From Oscillospiraceae bacterium (GTDB taxonomy: Bacteria; Bacillota; Clostridia; Oscillospirales; Ruminococcaceae), in the NCBI GenBank assembly GCA_017536625.1, contig JAFXGY010000014.1:1-55251 (forward strand): 55,251 nucleotides of DNA, in the 5' to 3' direction. Below are positions 18,638 through 26,080 of the stretch, in pieces. A model generated the notes under the pieces. The model saw only the letters and a program-made list of their open reading frames with translations, was not told where the DNA came from and did no database searches. Position 1 is the first letter of the stretch, and every line of letters starts with the position of its first letter. Position numbers and translations under genes: made by a program.

Positions 18638-19956
18638 AATTTTTTCAGCTCCTCCAAAACTTTATCCTCGTTCGAGAAAACGGAAGAGGTCATAACATAG
18701 ATATTTCCTTCGGTTTTTTCAAGGCAGGAACGAAGATCCTCTTCCCTGTCGCAGATCTGAACCCTTTCCATATCGATATCCGCAAGTTTAAGGCGAACAG
18801 CCATATCATAGCGGCGCTTGCCGAAGATTACGATATGTTCGACCTCTTTAAGATTTTCGTAAGCGACGTCGTACATAAAAAGAACGTCCTTGCGTTCGGT
18901 GTGGAACATATTATTTGAAATGATGATAAGGGTTCTGGGGGCTTCCTTATCCGCGACAAAGTCAACGCTCTGGTCAATGGAAGCGGGGTTCTGCTTTGTA
19001 AGGATGAGCTGGCATTTTCTGCCAAGGACTTCGATTTCCTCATAACGCTTGATTACGCCGATATCGAAAGTTTCCGCCGCCGCAAGGGCTTTTTCGGTGC
19101 TGATTCCGGAAGCGCTGCAGCAAAGAGCGGTTGCCGCCACAGCATTGAACATGAAATAAGTGGCGTCGAAGGTAAGCTTCACGGGCTTGCCGTTGATATT
19201 GAGGCTTGCTTCCTCAAAATTCATGTCTGTACCGATATAATCCGCCTTGGGGCATTCAAAACCGCAGTTTTCGCAACGGAAATCTCCGACGTGATTATAA
19301 TGGTAATAATTATAGGAAAGGTTGTGCATACATTTGGGGCAAACCTTTGCGTCGTTGGTGCCGCTTCTGCATTCCCTGGTGGAACGTTCGTTTTCGCCGA
19401 GGGCGAACCATACGACGGGGTTATCAATTCCCCAGCTAACCTGCTGGGAAACCGGGTCGTTGGCATTGAGGATATAGGTTGTGCCGGGGGTCACGCCGAG
19501 TTTTATTTTTTCAAGAACGATTTCCGGGCAGCAGTTGCGCACTATCTGGTCACGAAGAAGGTTCGTGAGAAGAACGTAATCCGGGGTGACTTCCTTCACG
19601 AAGAAGCGAAGCCAGCGTTCGTCAATTTCGAGCACGGAAAAATCCGCCTTCACTTCGCCGCCGAAGGTGCAGTTGGTAAGAAGCGAGGTGGTGATTCCGC
19701 CGAGCATATTGGAACCGAAACTGTTGTTGATTACGGAAAAACCGTTTTCCCTCAAAACATGGGTGACCATATTTGAAGTGGTGGTTTTTCCGTTGGTGCC
19801 GGTGATGCAGATGACCTTGCCGCTGAATTTAAGGCGGTTTAACACCTTCGGGCAGATTATTCTTGCAATATCGCCGGGCTTCGAAGTACCTTTTCCGATA
19901 AGGCGTCCGATAAAATAGAGCACTCTGCAAACGCAGATGGCAATAAATAATCTCAT
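18634..19956 (-). CDS. murT: Lipid II isoglutaminyl synthase, MurT ligase subunit
   Basis: 440 residues of the Mur ligase fold with a C-terminal DUF1727 domain. An N-terminal hydrophobic stretch comes first (LFIAICVCRVLYFIGRLI). The ATP-binding loop is ITGTNGKTTTSNM (residues 51-63). A four-Cys zinc ribbon (C206, C209, C228, C231) marks MurT. C-terminal NPASIDQSVDF and RKDVLFMYDV match the conserved NPAG and DVSWxWD segments, the latter carrying the Asp proposed to act with GatD. It activates the gamma-carboxyl of D-Glu in lipid II with ATP. The ligase looks intact even though its GatD partner does not. Confidence 0.5.
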   Translation of the reverse strand: MRLFIAICVCRVLYFIGRLIGKGTSKPGDIARIICPKVLNRLKFSGKVICITGTNGKTTTSNMVTHVLRENGFSVINNSFGSNMLGGITTSLLTNCTFGGEVKADFSVLEIDERWLRFFVKEVTPDYVLLTNLLRDQIVRNCCPEIVLEKIKLGVTPGTTYILNANDPVSQQVSWGIDNPVVWFALGENERSTRECRSGTNDAKVCPKCMHNLSYNYYHYNHVGDFRCENCGFECPKADYIGTDMNFEEASLNINGKPVKLTFDATYFMFNAVAATALCCSASGISTEKALAAAETFDIGVIKRYEEIEVLGRKCQLILTKQNPASIDQSVDFVADKEAPRTLIIISNNMFHTERKDVLFMYDVAYENLKEVEHIVIFGKRRYDMAVRLKLADIDMERVQICDREEDLRSCLEKTEGNIYVMTSSVFSNEDKVLEELKKL

Positions 19957-19980
19957 TTGATAACTTCCTTTTGTTAAATT

Positions 19981-20120
19981 GCCTCCCTTGTTAAAGGGAG
20001 GGGGACCGTTGCGGTACGCACGGTGGAGGGATTCTTTTTGCTTTCAGCGTTTTCCAAGATGAATCCCCCCGCCTTTTTTGAGTTTCCTCAAAAAAGCCAC
20101 CCCCCTTTGACAAGGGGGGC
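19981..20120. repeat. Inverted pair of CCTCCC/GGGAGG repeat halves, 140 bp
   Basis: Left half 19981-20034 (GCCTCCCTTGTTAAAGGGAGG ... GGAGGGATTC) and right half 20061-20120 (GAATCCCCCC ... CTTTGACAAGGGGGGC) are inverted relative to each other around a 26-bp spacer. Each half contains an outer hairpin and an inner hairpin. It lies between the peptidase gene and murT. Confidence 0.5.
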
Positions 20121-20130
20121 TTTTAAATGA

Positions 20131-21195
20131 TTAAAGGGTGATAAGTTTCTTTTCGCTCTTGGTGATGACGTCGCAGCCTTCTTCGGTTACCATAACGATA
20201 TCCTCGATGCGAACGCCGAACTGACCGTCAAGATAAATACCGGGTTCAACGCTCATAACAATGCCCGCTTCGGTAAGTTCGGAACAAAGAGGAGAAAAAC
20301 GGGGATTTTCGTGAATTTCAAGACCGAGGCTGTGGCCAAGACCATGGCCGAATTTACCTTCGTAACCCGCTCCGTAAATCATATCTCTTGCGACTGCATC
20401 GATGGAATTGCAGGGAACGCCGGCTTTTACAGCATCAATGGCAGCAAGCTGGGCGGAAAGAACAAGGTTATAAACCTTTTCCTGCTCTTCGGAAATTTTG
20501 CCCACAGCAACGGTTCTGGTCATATCGGAGCAATAGCCGTTATGCGCAGCGCCGAAGTCCATAGTGACAAAATCGCCTTCTTTGATTACGTTCATGCTGG
20601 GAACCGCATGGGGCATGGAACCGTTTGCGCCGGCGGCAAGAATTGTTTCGAATGCAAGGCCGGTTGCGCCGTTGCGGAGCATGAAATAATCAAGTTCGAG
20701 CTGAAGATCTTTTTCGCAAAGGCCGGGTTTGATCATATCAAGCATATGGATAAATGCTTTATCGGTGATAGCCTGGGCTGCGCGGATCTCCTTCATTTCC
20801 TCTTCGGATTTGATTTTTCTCTGCTGAAGAATAACGGAGTTGATTCTCGGGTCATCAAGGATTTCCGCATTAAGAACTTTGCGGAGGCTGAAAAGGCTTT
20901 CGACGGTCATATAGCCGGATTCGATTCCGACGGTTTTTACACGAAGTTCTTCGAAAAGTTCGTTGAGCTGTTTTGCCATATCGGTCATAAGAACAACTTC
21001 TGCGTCGGTTACCTTTTTGGTGCCTGCTTCAATATAGCGGCTGTCGAGAAGAAGCACGGCTTTTTCTCTTGTTACAAGAAGGGCACCTGCACTTGAAACA
21101 AAGCCGGTGTAATACTGTCTGTTTACGTCGGAAGTGATGAGGGCGGCATCAATATCTTCCGGGAGCATCTGGGAAAGTCTTTTGATTCTGTCCAT
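20131..21195 (-). CDS. Xaa-Pro aminopeptidase/dipeptidase, M24 family
   Basis: 354 residues with a creatinase-like N-terminal domain (about 1-125) and a pita-bread metallopeptidase domain. Metal ligands and motifs are visible: MDFGAAHNGYCSDMTRTV (two Asp), GHGLGHSLGLEIHENP (His), SVEPGIYLDGQFGVRIEDIVMV (two Glu). It cleaves N-terminal residues before proline in cytoplasmic peptides. The ATG at 21195 has AAGGAGG upstream. It sits 20 bp after yqeG on the same strand. Aminopeptidase versus Xaa-Pro dipeptidase cannot be fixed from the sequence. Confidence 0.5.
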   Translation of the reverse strand: MDRIKRLSQMLPEDIDAALITSDVNRQYYTGFVSSAGALLVTREKAVLLLDSRYIEAGTKKVTDAEVVLMTDMAKQLNELFEELRVKTVGIESGYMTVESLFSLRKVLNAEILDDPRINSVILQQRKIKSEEEMKEIRAAQAITDKAFIHMLDMIKPGLCEKDLQLELDYFMLRNGATGLAFETILAAGANGSMPHAVPSMNVIKEGDFVTMDFGAAHNGYCSDMTRTVAVGKISEEQEKVYNLVLSAQLAAIDAVKAGVPCNSIDAVARDMIYGAGYEGKFGHGLGHSLGLEIHENPRFSPLCSELTEAGIVMSVEPGIYLDGQFGVRIEDIVMVTEEGCDVITKSEKKLITL

Positions 21196-21215
21196 TATGA
21201 TTTCCTCCTTTGTTA

Positions 21216-21689
21216 TTATCTGAAAGGTTTTTCAAATATGCGTTTTATTTTGATGAAATAATTGGTTTCCGGCCCAAGGGGTTCCGTAAGAAAAACCTTT
21301 GAACCGAAAATCCTTCCGCCAAGCACATCGGTGAAAAGCTGATCGCCGATAACGGCGGTTTCGCAAGGCTTTGCGCCAAGCTTTCTGCAGGCAATTTTGA
21401 AGCCTTTTTTAAGGGGCTTTGCGCTTTTATATACAAAAGGGATTCCGAGCTTTTTTGCAAAAGGCTCTATCCTCTCTTTATCGTTGTTGGAAAGTATTAT
21501 GGGTTCTATGCCGTTTTTTCTGATATTTTCAATCCATTCCGAAACACCTTCAAGCGGTTTTTGGGAACCGTGAAGCGCAAGGGTGTTATCCGTATCAAGA
21601 AGAACGAATTTTGCGCCGGTTCTTTTGATATCTTCCGGAGTTATATCCAATATGCTGTCAAAGCGGTAGTCCGCTTTCAATAAAGACAA
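21216..21689 (-). CDS. yqeG: YqeG family HAD phosphatase
   Basis: HAD subclass IIIA phosphatase-like protein of unknown substrate, widespread in Firmicutes. The motif I region is KFVLLDTDNTLALHG, motif II ILSNND, motif III Lys in KPLKKGF, motif IV VIGDQLFTDVLGG. I chose the TTG at 21689 (157 residues). AGAAGG lies 6 bases upstream, and the predicted start KADYRFDSILDITPE matches the family's usual N-terminus. A longer frame open to 21773 would have to read through the rpsU terminator hairpin and overlap its stop codon, which is unlikely. Confidence 0.5.
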   Translation of the reverse strand: MSLLKADYRFDSILDITPEDIKRTGAKFVLLDTDNTLALHGSQKPLEGVSEWIENIRKNGIEPIILSNNDKERIEPFAKKLGIPFVYKSAKPLKKGFKIACRKLGAKPCETAVIGDQLFTDVLGGRIFGSKVFLTEPLGPETNYFIKIKRIFEKPFR

Positions 21690-21734
21690 AAGAACCCTTC
21701 TTTCTTTTTTGGAATAAAGAAAGCGGACAGCCAA

Positions 21735-21763
21735 AAGCCGTCCGCCATCCTCTTTTTTTCTGT
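21735..21763 (-). terminator. Hairpin after rpsU
   Basis: On the minus strand GCGGACGGC and GCTGTCCGC form a 9-bp stem (one G-U pair) around TTTTG, followed by TTTCTTT. It lies a few bases after the rpsU stop codon and should partly end that short transcript while letting some polymerase into yqeG. Confidence 0.5.
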
Positions 21764-21769
21764 TAGAAA

Positions 21770-21943
21770 TCAATACTTTCTCTTACGAGCTGCTTCGGAT
21801 TTCTTTTTACGTCTTACCGAAGGCTTCTCATAGCACTCATGCTTTCTGACTTCTGCAAGAACGCCGGAGCGAGCGCAGGAACGTTTGAAACGTCTGAGTG
21901 CGCTGTCAAGAGATTCATTTTCTTTTACATGAATTTCTGCCAT
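21770..21943 (-). CDS. rpsU: 30S ribosomal protein S21
   Basis: 57 residues, start [20 protein letters not shown], middle [22 protein letters not shown], basic tail [15 protein letters not shown]. This matches bacterial S21 in length and sequence throughout. S21 binds the 30S platform next to the anti-Shine-Dalgarno end of 16S rRNA and helps initiation. AAGGAGGG lies upstream of the ATG at 21943, and a perfect consensus promoter at 22019-22047 drives it. A hairpin follows the stop codon. Downstream yqeG is probably read at a lower level from the same promoter. Confidence 0.5.
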   Translation of the reverse strand: MAEIHVKENESLDSALRRFKRSCARSGVLAEVRKHECYEKPSVRRKKKSEAARKRKY

Positions 21944-21978
21944 AATCTGTTTCCCTCCTTCGCCATTGGGCTGGAGCT

Positions 21979-21996
21979 AAGAACATTTCTGTTCTT
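21979..21996. other. Leader hairpin upstream of rpsU
   Basis: AAGAACA and TGTTCTT form a 7-bp stem with a GAAA loop on the minus strand, between the promoter and the rpsU ribosome binding site. GNRA-type loops are stable. It may be a protein-binding or autoregulatory site, but nothing proves this. Confidence 0.5.
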
Positions 21997-22018
21997 TGTA
22001 CATAAATGTAACAGTCTT

Positions 22019-22047
22019 ATTATATACTTGAACCCCACCTATGTCAA
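22019..22047 (-). promoter_or_regulatory. Consensus promoter of rpsU
   Basis: On the minus strand TTGACA (22042-22047), 17 bp, TATAAT (22019-22024): a perfect sigma-A consensus, as expected for a strongly expressed ribosomal protein gene. I see no gene in the AT-rich sequence from 22048 to 22212. Confidence 0.5.
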
Positions 22048-22212
22048 GTATAATTTTGCTTATAAATTCATTAAATTTATGTTAACAATTTTATTGCTTT
22101 TTTATGATAAAACCGCTTTTTTCCGCATTTTCCGGCGGTTTTTTGCGGTTTTCGGAACACCCGGCTTCGTTTGAGGAAAAATTCTCCTATTTTGTTTAAA
22201 AAGAAGATATCC

Positions 22213-22240
22213 ATAAAAAAGCACCCTTTCGGGTGCTTTC
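22213..22240 (-). terminator. Terminator of blaI-M56/M23 operon
   Basis: On the minus strand AAAGCACCC GAAA GGGTGCTTT followed by TTTTATGG, six bases after the stop codon of the M56/M23 gene. Confidence 0.5.
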
Positions 22241-22245
22241 AAAAT

Positions 22246-24189
22246 TTATTCCATATATGGCATCGGGTCGGTATATTGACCGTTTATGCGCAGTTCAAAA
22301 TGAAGATTGGGACCGGTGGAACTTCCGGTTGCTCCCATGGAAGCAACGACTTCGCCTGCTTTGACTTCCTGCCCGACTTTTACGAAAAATTCTTCGCAAT
22401 GGGCATAAAGGGTCTGGTATCCGTTTCCGTGGTCGATTATGATGTTGTTTCCGTAATGAAGATCCTCGCCGGTTCCGTCTTCCCTCACCCGAACCACCGT
22501 TCCGTCCGCGGCGGCATAGATCACACTTCCCATTTCTCCGGTAAAATCAACTCCAAGATGATTTCTTTCTCCGCCGAAGGCGGAAGTGATCTCGCCTTCA
22601 CATGGCTTTTTGAAACTGAAAATATATTCACCGTCTTCAAAATAAGAGGATAAAACCTTTTCCTGCTCCGGGGTGGGAATATGCTTTTGCGGGTCAAGCC
22701 AAATATCTTTGTAACGCAGTTCAAAATGAAGATGGGGCTTTTCGCAGTTCCCGCTGGAACCGGTAAGCCCGATAAGCTCGCCTTTTTCAACCTTCTGCCC
22801 TTCGTGAACATACATCTCGCTGCAGTGGGCATAAAGGGTGGAAACTTCGTTTCCGTGGTCGATTATCATATGCCAGCCATAAGCGCTTCCGACCCTTTGA
22901 ACTTTTATTACGGTGCCTGCGGCAGCGGCATAAATTTCGCAGATTCCGCCTTCGCCGATGTCGATTCCCGTATGACCTTTATATCCCCAAAGCCCGCAGT
23001 TTACATCGGTTCTTTCGCAGGGCCATGTAAAATCGACCCTGTATCCGCCGAAATCTCCGGGAACGGTATATTCATATCCTTCTTCGGCTTCCTGCCATTC
23101 TTCCGGGGAATTTTCTTCCGCTGCGGAAGAAATTCCGCCGTTTTCGATTTCAAGAAGCTCCTGCGGTTCTTTTTCCGCCGCATTCTGAATTGTTTCGGAA
23201 AGGTTTCCGGCTTTTATGGGTTCTTTTTCCGGTTCTCTCGGCGAAGTTCCGCAGGCTGTCATAACGATAATCAGCGCGGTAAAAACGCAGAGCACCGCCG
23301 GAAGACACTTCTTCCTTGTTTTGTTTTTCATAATGGAAATCACTCTTTCTCGCAATGACGCGGCGCTGAAAAAGCTGAGCGAAAGGCTTTCCTTTTCCGC
23401 AAAATCAAGGATAGCGTTGGCATAAAGAGGCGCTTTTTCGTCCCCAATCAGTGAAAGCACCTTTTCGTCGCAAAGTCTTTCCATATCCCTCACAAGATAT
23501 TTCACCATAATCCATGAAAAGGGATTGAACCAGTTCAGCAAAAGAGCTGCCAAAGCGGCGGTTTTAAGCGCCGCGTCGCGGTTTTTAATATGGGTCTGCT
23601 CATGCAAAAGAGCGAAAGGAAGCTGCTCCTTCGTAATCTGTTCCGGAATTACAACCGCCGGCCGCAAAAGCCCGAAGCTTAGGGGAGATTTCAGATTTTC
23701 GCTTTTATAAAAGCTTGTTCTTCCGGTTTCAAATCCCTCCGGCAGGTCATAAAAAGGAACAGCACATTCCATGATTTTTTGAACGTTTTTTATATGCGCC
23801 GCCGCAAAATAAATTCCGCAGATAACCGCCCCGGAAACATGGATGCAAAAAAGCATATCCCGGCCTGAGATTTTGACATTTTTATTATCGGGAGTATCTT
23901 CGGATATGCTTTCTTCATCGTAATAAACGAAAACGGGCGTTTTCGGAATTTCTTTCATTGCGGAAGGTTCCTCTTCCTGCTGGTAATAAATCGGTTCCTC
24001 TTCCTTTGCATTATAAATGCTCAGCGTGGAAGAAAAATTGAAAGGAAGCAGAAGCCTTGCAACCACGGCAAGCCAGAGCAAAACGAAAACAGCCGAAGAA
24101 AACTTATCCCGAAAGAACCTTCGGAGCAGAAGGATAATCAGAACAGCGGCTGAAGCCGCAATGTTCGCAAAAAGAATGCCCTCCATCAT
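22246..24189 (-). CDS. M56 sensor peptidase fused to two M23 (LytM) domains
   Basis: 647 residues. The N-terminal BlaR1/MecR1-type M56 domain has membrane segments near residues 4-22, 32-50, 112-130 and 209-227, and the zinc motif HEQTH (196-200). Another hydrophobic segment at 298-313 precedes an acidic linker and two M23 peptidase domains: the first with H406/D410, H455 and H486-L-H488, the second with H544/D548, H597 and N628-L-H630. M23 domains cut peptidoglycan peptides. In the second, the first His of the HxH pair is Asn, so it may bind rather than cut. The gene overlaps blaI by 4 bp. The fusion suggests a cell-wall sensor that replaces BlaR1's penicillin-binding domain with wall-peptide-binding domains (inference). 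Confidence 0.5.
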   Translation of the reverse strand: MMEGILFANIAASAAVLIILLLRRFFRDKFSSAVFVLLWLAVVARLLLPFNFSSTLSIYNAKEEEPIYYQQEEEPSAMKEIPKTPVFVYYDEESISEDTPDNKNVKISGRDMLFCIHVSGAVICGIYFAAAHIKNVQKIMECAVPFYDLPEGFETGRTSFYKSENLKSPLSFGLLRPAVVIPEQITKEQLPFALLHEQTHIKNRDAALKTAALAALLLNWFNPFSWIMVKYLVRDMERLCDEKVLSLIGDEKAPLYANAILDFAEKESLSLSFFSAASLRERVISIMKNKTRKKCLPAVLCVFTALIIVMTACGTSPREPEKEPIKAGNLSETIQNAAEKEPQELLEIENGGISSAAEENSPEEWQEAEEGYEYTVPGDFGGYRVDFTWPCERTDVNCGLWGYKGHTGIDIGEGGICEIYAAAAGTVIKVQRVGSAYGWHMIIDHGNEVSTLYAHCSEMYVHEGQKVEKGELIGLTGSSGNCEKPHLHFELRYKDIWLDPQKHIPTPEQEKVLSSYFEDGEYIFSFKKPCEGEITSAFGGERNHLGVDFTGEMGSVIYAAADGTVVRVREDGTGEDLHYGNNIIIDHGNGYQTLYAHCEEFFVKVGQEVKAGEVVASMGATGSSTGPNLHFELRINGQYTDPMPYME

Positions 24190-24551
24190 TCTTCCTCCAT
24201 TTTTCCGACAAGTTCGCGAAGGCTTCTGATCTGTTCGGCGCTTACCTTTCCGCTGCCGATAAGCGCGGAAACAAGAAGATCGGCACTTCCGTCAAAAAGA
24301 CGGTCCACAAGGTCGAAGGCTTCGCTCTGCTGAACTTCTTCTTTAGAAACGGCCGCTTTGCAGAAAAAGCCCGGTTCGCTTCGGATAACGGCGCCTTTTT
24401 CCACGCATTTTTTTATTACGGTATAGGTCGTTGTTTTGCTCCAGCCAATGGTTTCGGCAAGGGCAGACGCAATTTCCTTCGCGGTCATTCCGCCGTTTTT
24501 CCAAAGAAGTTCCATAACGCGGATTTCCGAGGAAAAGAGTTTTTCGGTCAT
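24186..24551 (-). CDS. BlaI/MecI family transcriptional repressor
   Basis: 121-residue winged-helix repressor. The first half has IRVMELLWKNGGMTAKEIASAL and WSKTTTYTVIKKCVEKGAV, matching the BlaI DNA-binding domain. The second half is the dimer domain, which also contains the proteolytic inactivation site in BlaI. It should repress its own operon until the M56 peptidase encoded next to it cleaves it. Two similar 16-bp inverted repeats overlap and follow the promoter. The ATG at 24551 is preceded by AGAGGTG. It forms a two-gene unit with the M56/M23 fusion. Confidence 0.5.
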   Translation of the reverse strand: MTEKLFSSEIRVMELLWKNGGMTAKEIASALAETIGWSKTTTYTVIKKCVEKGAVIRSEPGFFCKAAVSKEEVQQSEAFDLVDRLFDGSADLLVSALIGSGKVSAEQIRSLRELVGKMEEE

Positions 24552-24565
24552 ATTTTCACCTCTCG

Positions 24566-24610
24566 TTCTATTGCAGTAGAATTCTACAATTTCATTCTAT
24601 CCCAATAGAA
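24566..24610. promoter_or_regulatory. Two BlaI-type operators
   Basis: On the minus strand TTCTATTGGGATAGAA (24595-24610) and TTCTACTGCAATAGAA (24566-24581) are near-identical inverted repeats of the form TTCTA(T/C)-TGnn-ATAGAA. The first overlaps the spacer and -10 of the promoter, the second lies just after it. A further palindrome, GTAGAATTCTAC, spans 24576-24587. The arrangement fits cooperative repression by BlaI dimers, though the half sites differ from the TACA/TGTA core of staphylococcal bla operators. Confidence 0.5.
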
Positions 24611-24622
24611 CGCTTTTGTCAA
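24594..24622 (-). promoter_or_regulatory. Promoter of blaI-M56/M23 operon
   Basis: On the minus strand a perfect TTGACA (24617-24622), a 17-bp spacer and TAGAAT (24594-24599). The -10 lies almost entirely inside the upstream operator, so repressor binding would block polymerase. Confidence 0.5.
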
Positions 24623-24646
24623 TCCATTTAACGAAAAGTTCACAAA

Positions 24647-24680
24647 TAAAAAATCCCCTTTTCGGAAAAGGGGATTTTTC
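24647..24680. terminator. Terminator after M29 aminopeptidase gene
   Basis: AAAATCCCCTTTT and AAAAGGGGATTTT form a 13-bp stem with a 3-base loop and T-rich flanks on both strands. It closes the minus-strand leuS/aminopeptidase transcript and separates it from the blaI promoter. Confidence 0.5.
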
Positions 24681-24702
24681 TTTTCGGATTTATTGATTTT
24701 TA

Positions 24703-25938
24703 TCAGAATACGAAGTTTCCGTTTTCGAAGATGACCACTTCTTTTCCGTCGCGGGTTTTGCCGGTGATGGAAAGGTCGGCGGTTCCAACCATGAAGTCAA
24801 CATGAACTCCGGCGGTGGCGTTGATTCCGTGCTCGAAAAGTTCTTCTTCGGTCATATCATCGCCGCCTTCAATGCTGGAAGGATATGCTTCGCCGAAAGC
24901 AAAGTGGCAGGAAGCATTTTCATCGAAAAGGGTATTGAAGAAGGTTATTCCGCTGTTCGAAATGGGGGAATCATAGGGCACAAGGGCAATTTCGCCGAGG
25001 AAACGGCTGTTTTCGTCCGTATCAAGTGCTTTGTTGAGCACTTCCTCACCTTTTTCCGCGGTGGCCTTCACAATTTTGCCGTTTTCGAACTCGAAACGGA
25101 TTTTGTCAACTATGTTGCCGTTAAGAACAAGGGGCCTTGCGGAATAAAGCACACCGTTCACTCCGTCGCGCTTCGGTGCGGAGAAAATTTCCTCGGTGGG
25201 CATATTGGCAACAAATTTATGTCCGGCTTTGCTTTCTTCACCGCCGGCAAGCCAGCGGCAGTTTTCCGGAAGTTCAACAACAAGGTCGGTTCCGAGAGAG
25301 TTTTTATAATGCACGGATTCAAGATTCATTTCGGTAAGGATTTTCGCTCTGCGTTCAAGGTTTCCGCAATGCTCTTTCCAGGCTTCAACAGCGTCGCCGT
25401 CTTCGGTAATACGCACCATTTTAAAAATGGTTTCCCAGAGTTTTTCGATGGCCTCTTCGCCTTTAAGTTCCGGGAAGACTTTTTCTGCCCAGGCGGTTAT
25501 CGGAACAGAAGCAACACACCAGGGGAATCCGTTGGTCATTTCAAGGTTATAAAAATCCTTGAGGTCACGGTTGGAAGCGATGCTGTAACGGCGCTGGCGT
25601 TCCTGGTCAACGCCTTTAAGGTTTTCCGGGTCCGCGGCGGCGATGGAAATATAGCCTGCGCCCTCTTTTGCAAGAGTGTTGAGGCGGTCGGCGTCCCAGC
25701 TGTAAACGCCGTCAAAAAGGCTGTCGTCAGCGCGAAGCCAATGTTCACGGGTGCAGTAATCGTCACGCCAGAGCATGATAACGTCCTTTGCACCAAGATC
25801 ATAGGCGGCGGTGGTAAGAAGTCTTCCAAAATCCGCACGGTCAACGGGGCAGTTTATTACAAGGGTCTGGCCTTTTTGAAGGTTGATGCCGACCCCGACG
25901 ATTAATCTTGCGTATTGCCAGAGCATTTTCTGATTCAT
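24703..25938 (-). CDS. Aminopeptidase, M29 family (AmpS/PepS type)
   Basis: 411 residues, the usual length for M29 metalloaminopeptidases. The start RLIVGVGINLQKGQTLVINCPVDRADF is characteristic. Metal-site segments are visible: WLAGGEESKAGHKFVANMPTEEIFSAPKRDGVNG (Glu), HFAFGEAYPSSIEGG and the closing HVDFMVGTADLSITG (His, Asp). It removes N-terminal residues from peptides in the cytoplasm, which fits the peptide importer and Xaa-Pro peptidase nearby. It follows leuS after a hairpin and may be cotranscribed with it; no separate promoter is obvious. Confidence 0.5.
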   Translation of the reverse strand: MNQKMLWQYARLIVGVGINLQKGQTLVINCPVDRADFGRLLTTAAYDLGAKDVIMLWRDDYCTREHWLRADDSLFDGVYSWDADRLNTLAKEGAGYISIAAADPENLKGVDQERQRRYSIASNRDLKDFYNLEMTNGFPWCVASVPITAWAEKVFPELKGEEAIEKLWETIFKMVRITEDGDAVEAWKEHCGNLERRAKILTEMNLESVHYKNSLGTDLVVELPENCRWLAGGEESKAGHKFVANMPTEEIFSAPKRDGVNGVLYSARPLVLNGNIVDKIRFEFENGKIVKATAEKGEEVLNKALDTDENSRFLGEIALVPYDSPISNSGITFFNTLFDENASCHFAFGEAYPSSIEGGDDMTEEELFEHGINATAGVHVDFMVGTADLSITGKTRDGKEVVIFENGNFVF

Positions 25939-25951
25939 AGGGTATTCTCCT

Positions 25952-25981
25952 TTATAAAAGCGGCGGGAGCAAGCTCCCGCC
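25952..25981 (-). terminator. Hairpin between leuS and aminopeptidase gene
   Basis: GGCGGGAGC and GCTCCCGCC form a 9-bp stem with a 2-base loop (25962-25981), followed on the minus strand by GCTTTTAT. This is a weak intrinsic terminator or attenuator just before the aminopeptidase start codon. Confidence 0.5.
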
Positions 25982-26021
25982 CTGCTTTAGTTTTCTTAAA
26001 GACCGCTTTTGGCAGAAGAAT

Positions 26022-26075
26022 GAATCCCTCCACCGTGCCATACGGCAACGGTCCCCCTCCCTTCGACAAGGGAGG
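26022..26075. repeat. Single CCTCCC/GGGAGG repeat half
   Basis: GAATCCCTCCACCGTGCC ... CCCTCCCTTCGACAAGGGAGG, a half unit with an inner hairpin (ACCGT...ACGGT) and an outer hairpin (CTCCCTT...AAGGGAG). It lies directly after the leuS stop codon. Confidence 0.5.
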
Positions 26076-26080
26076 TAATT

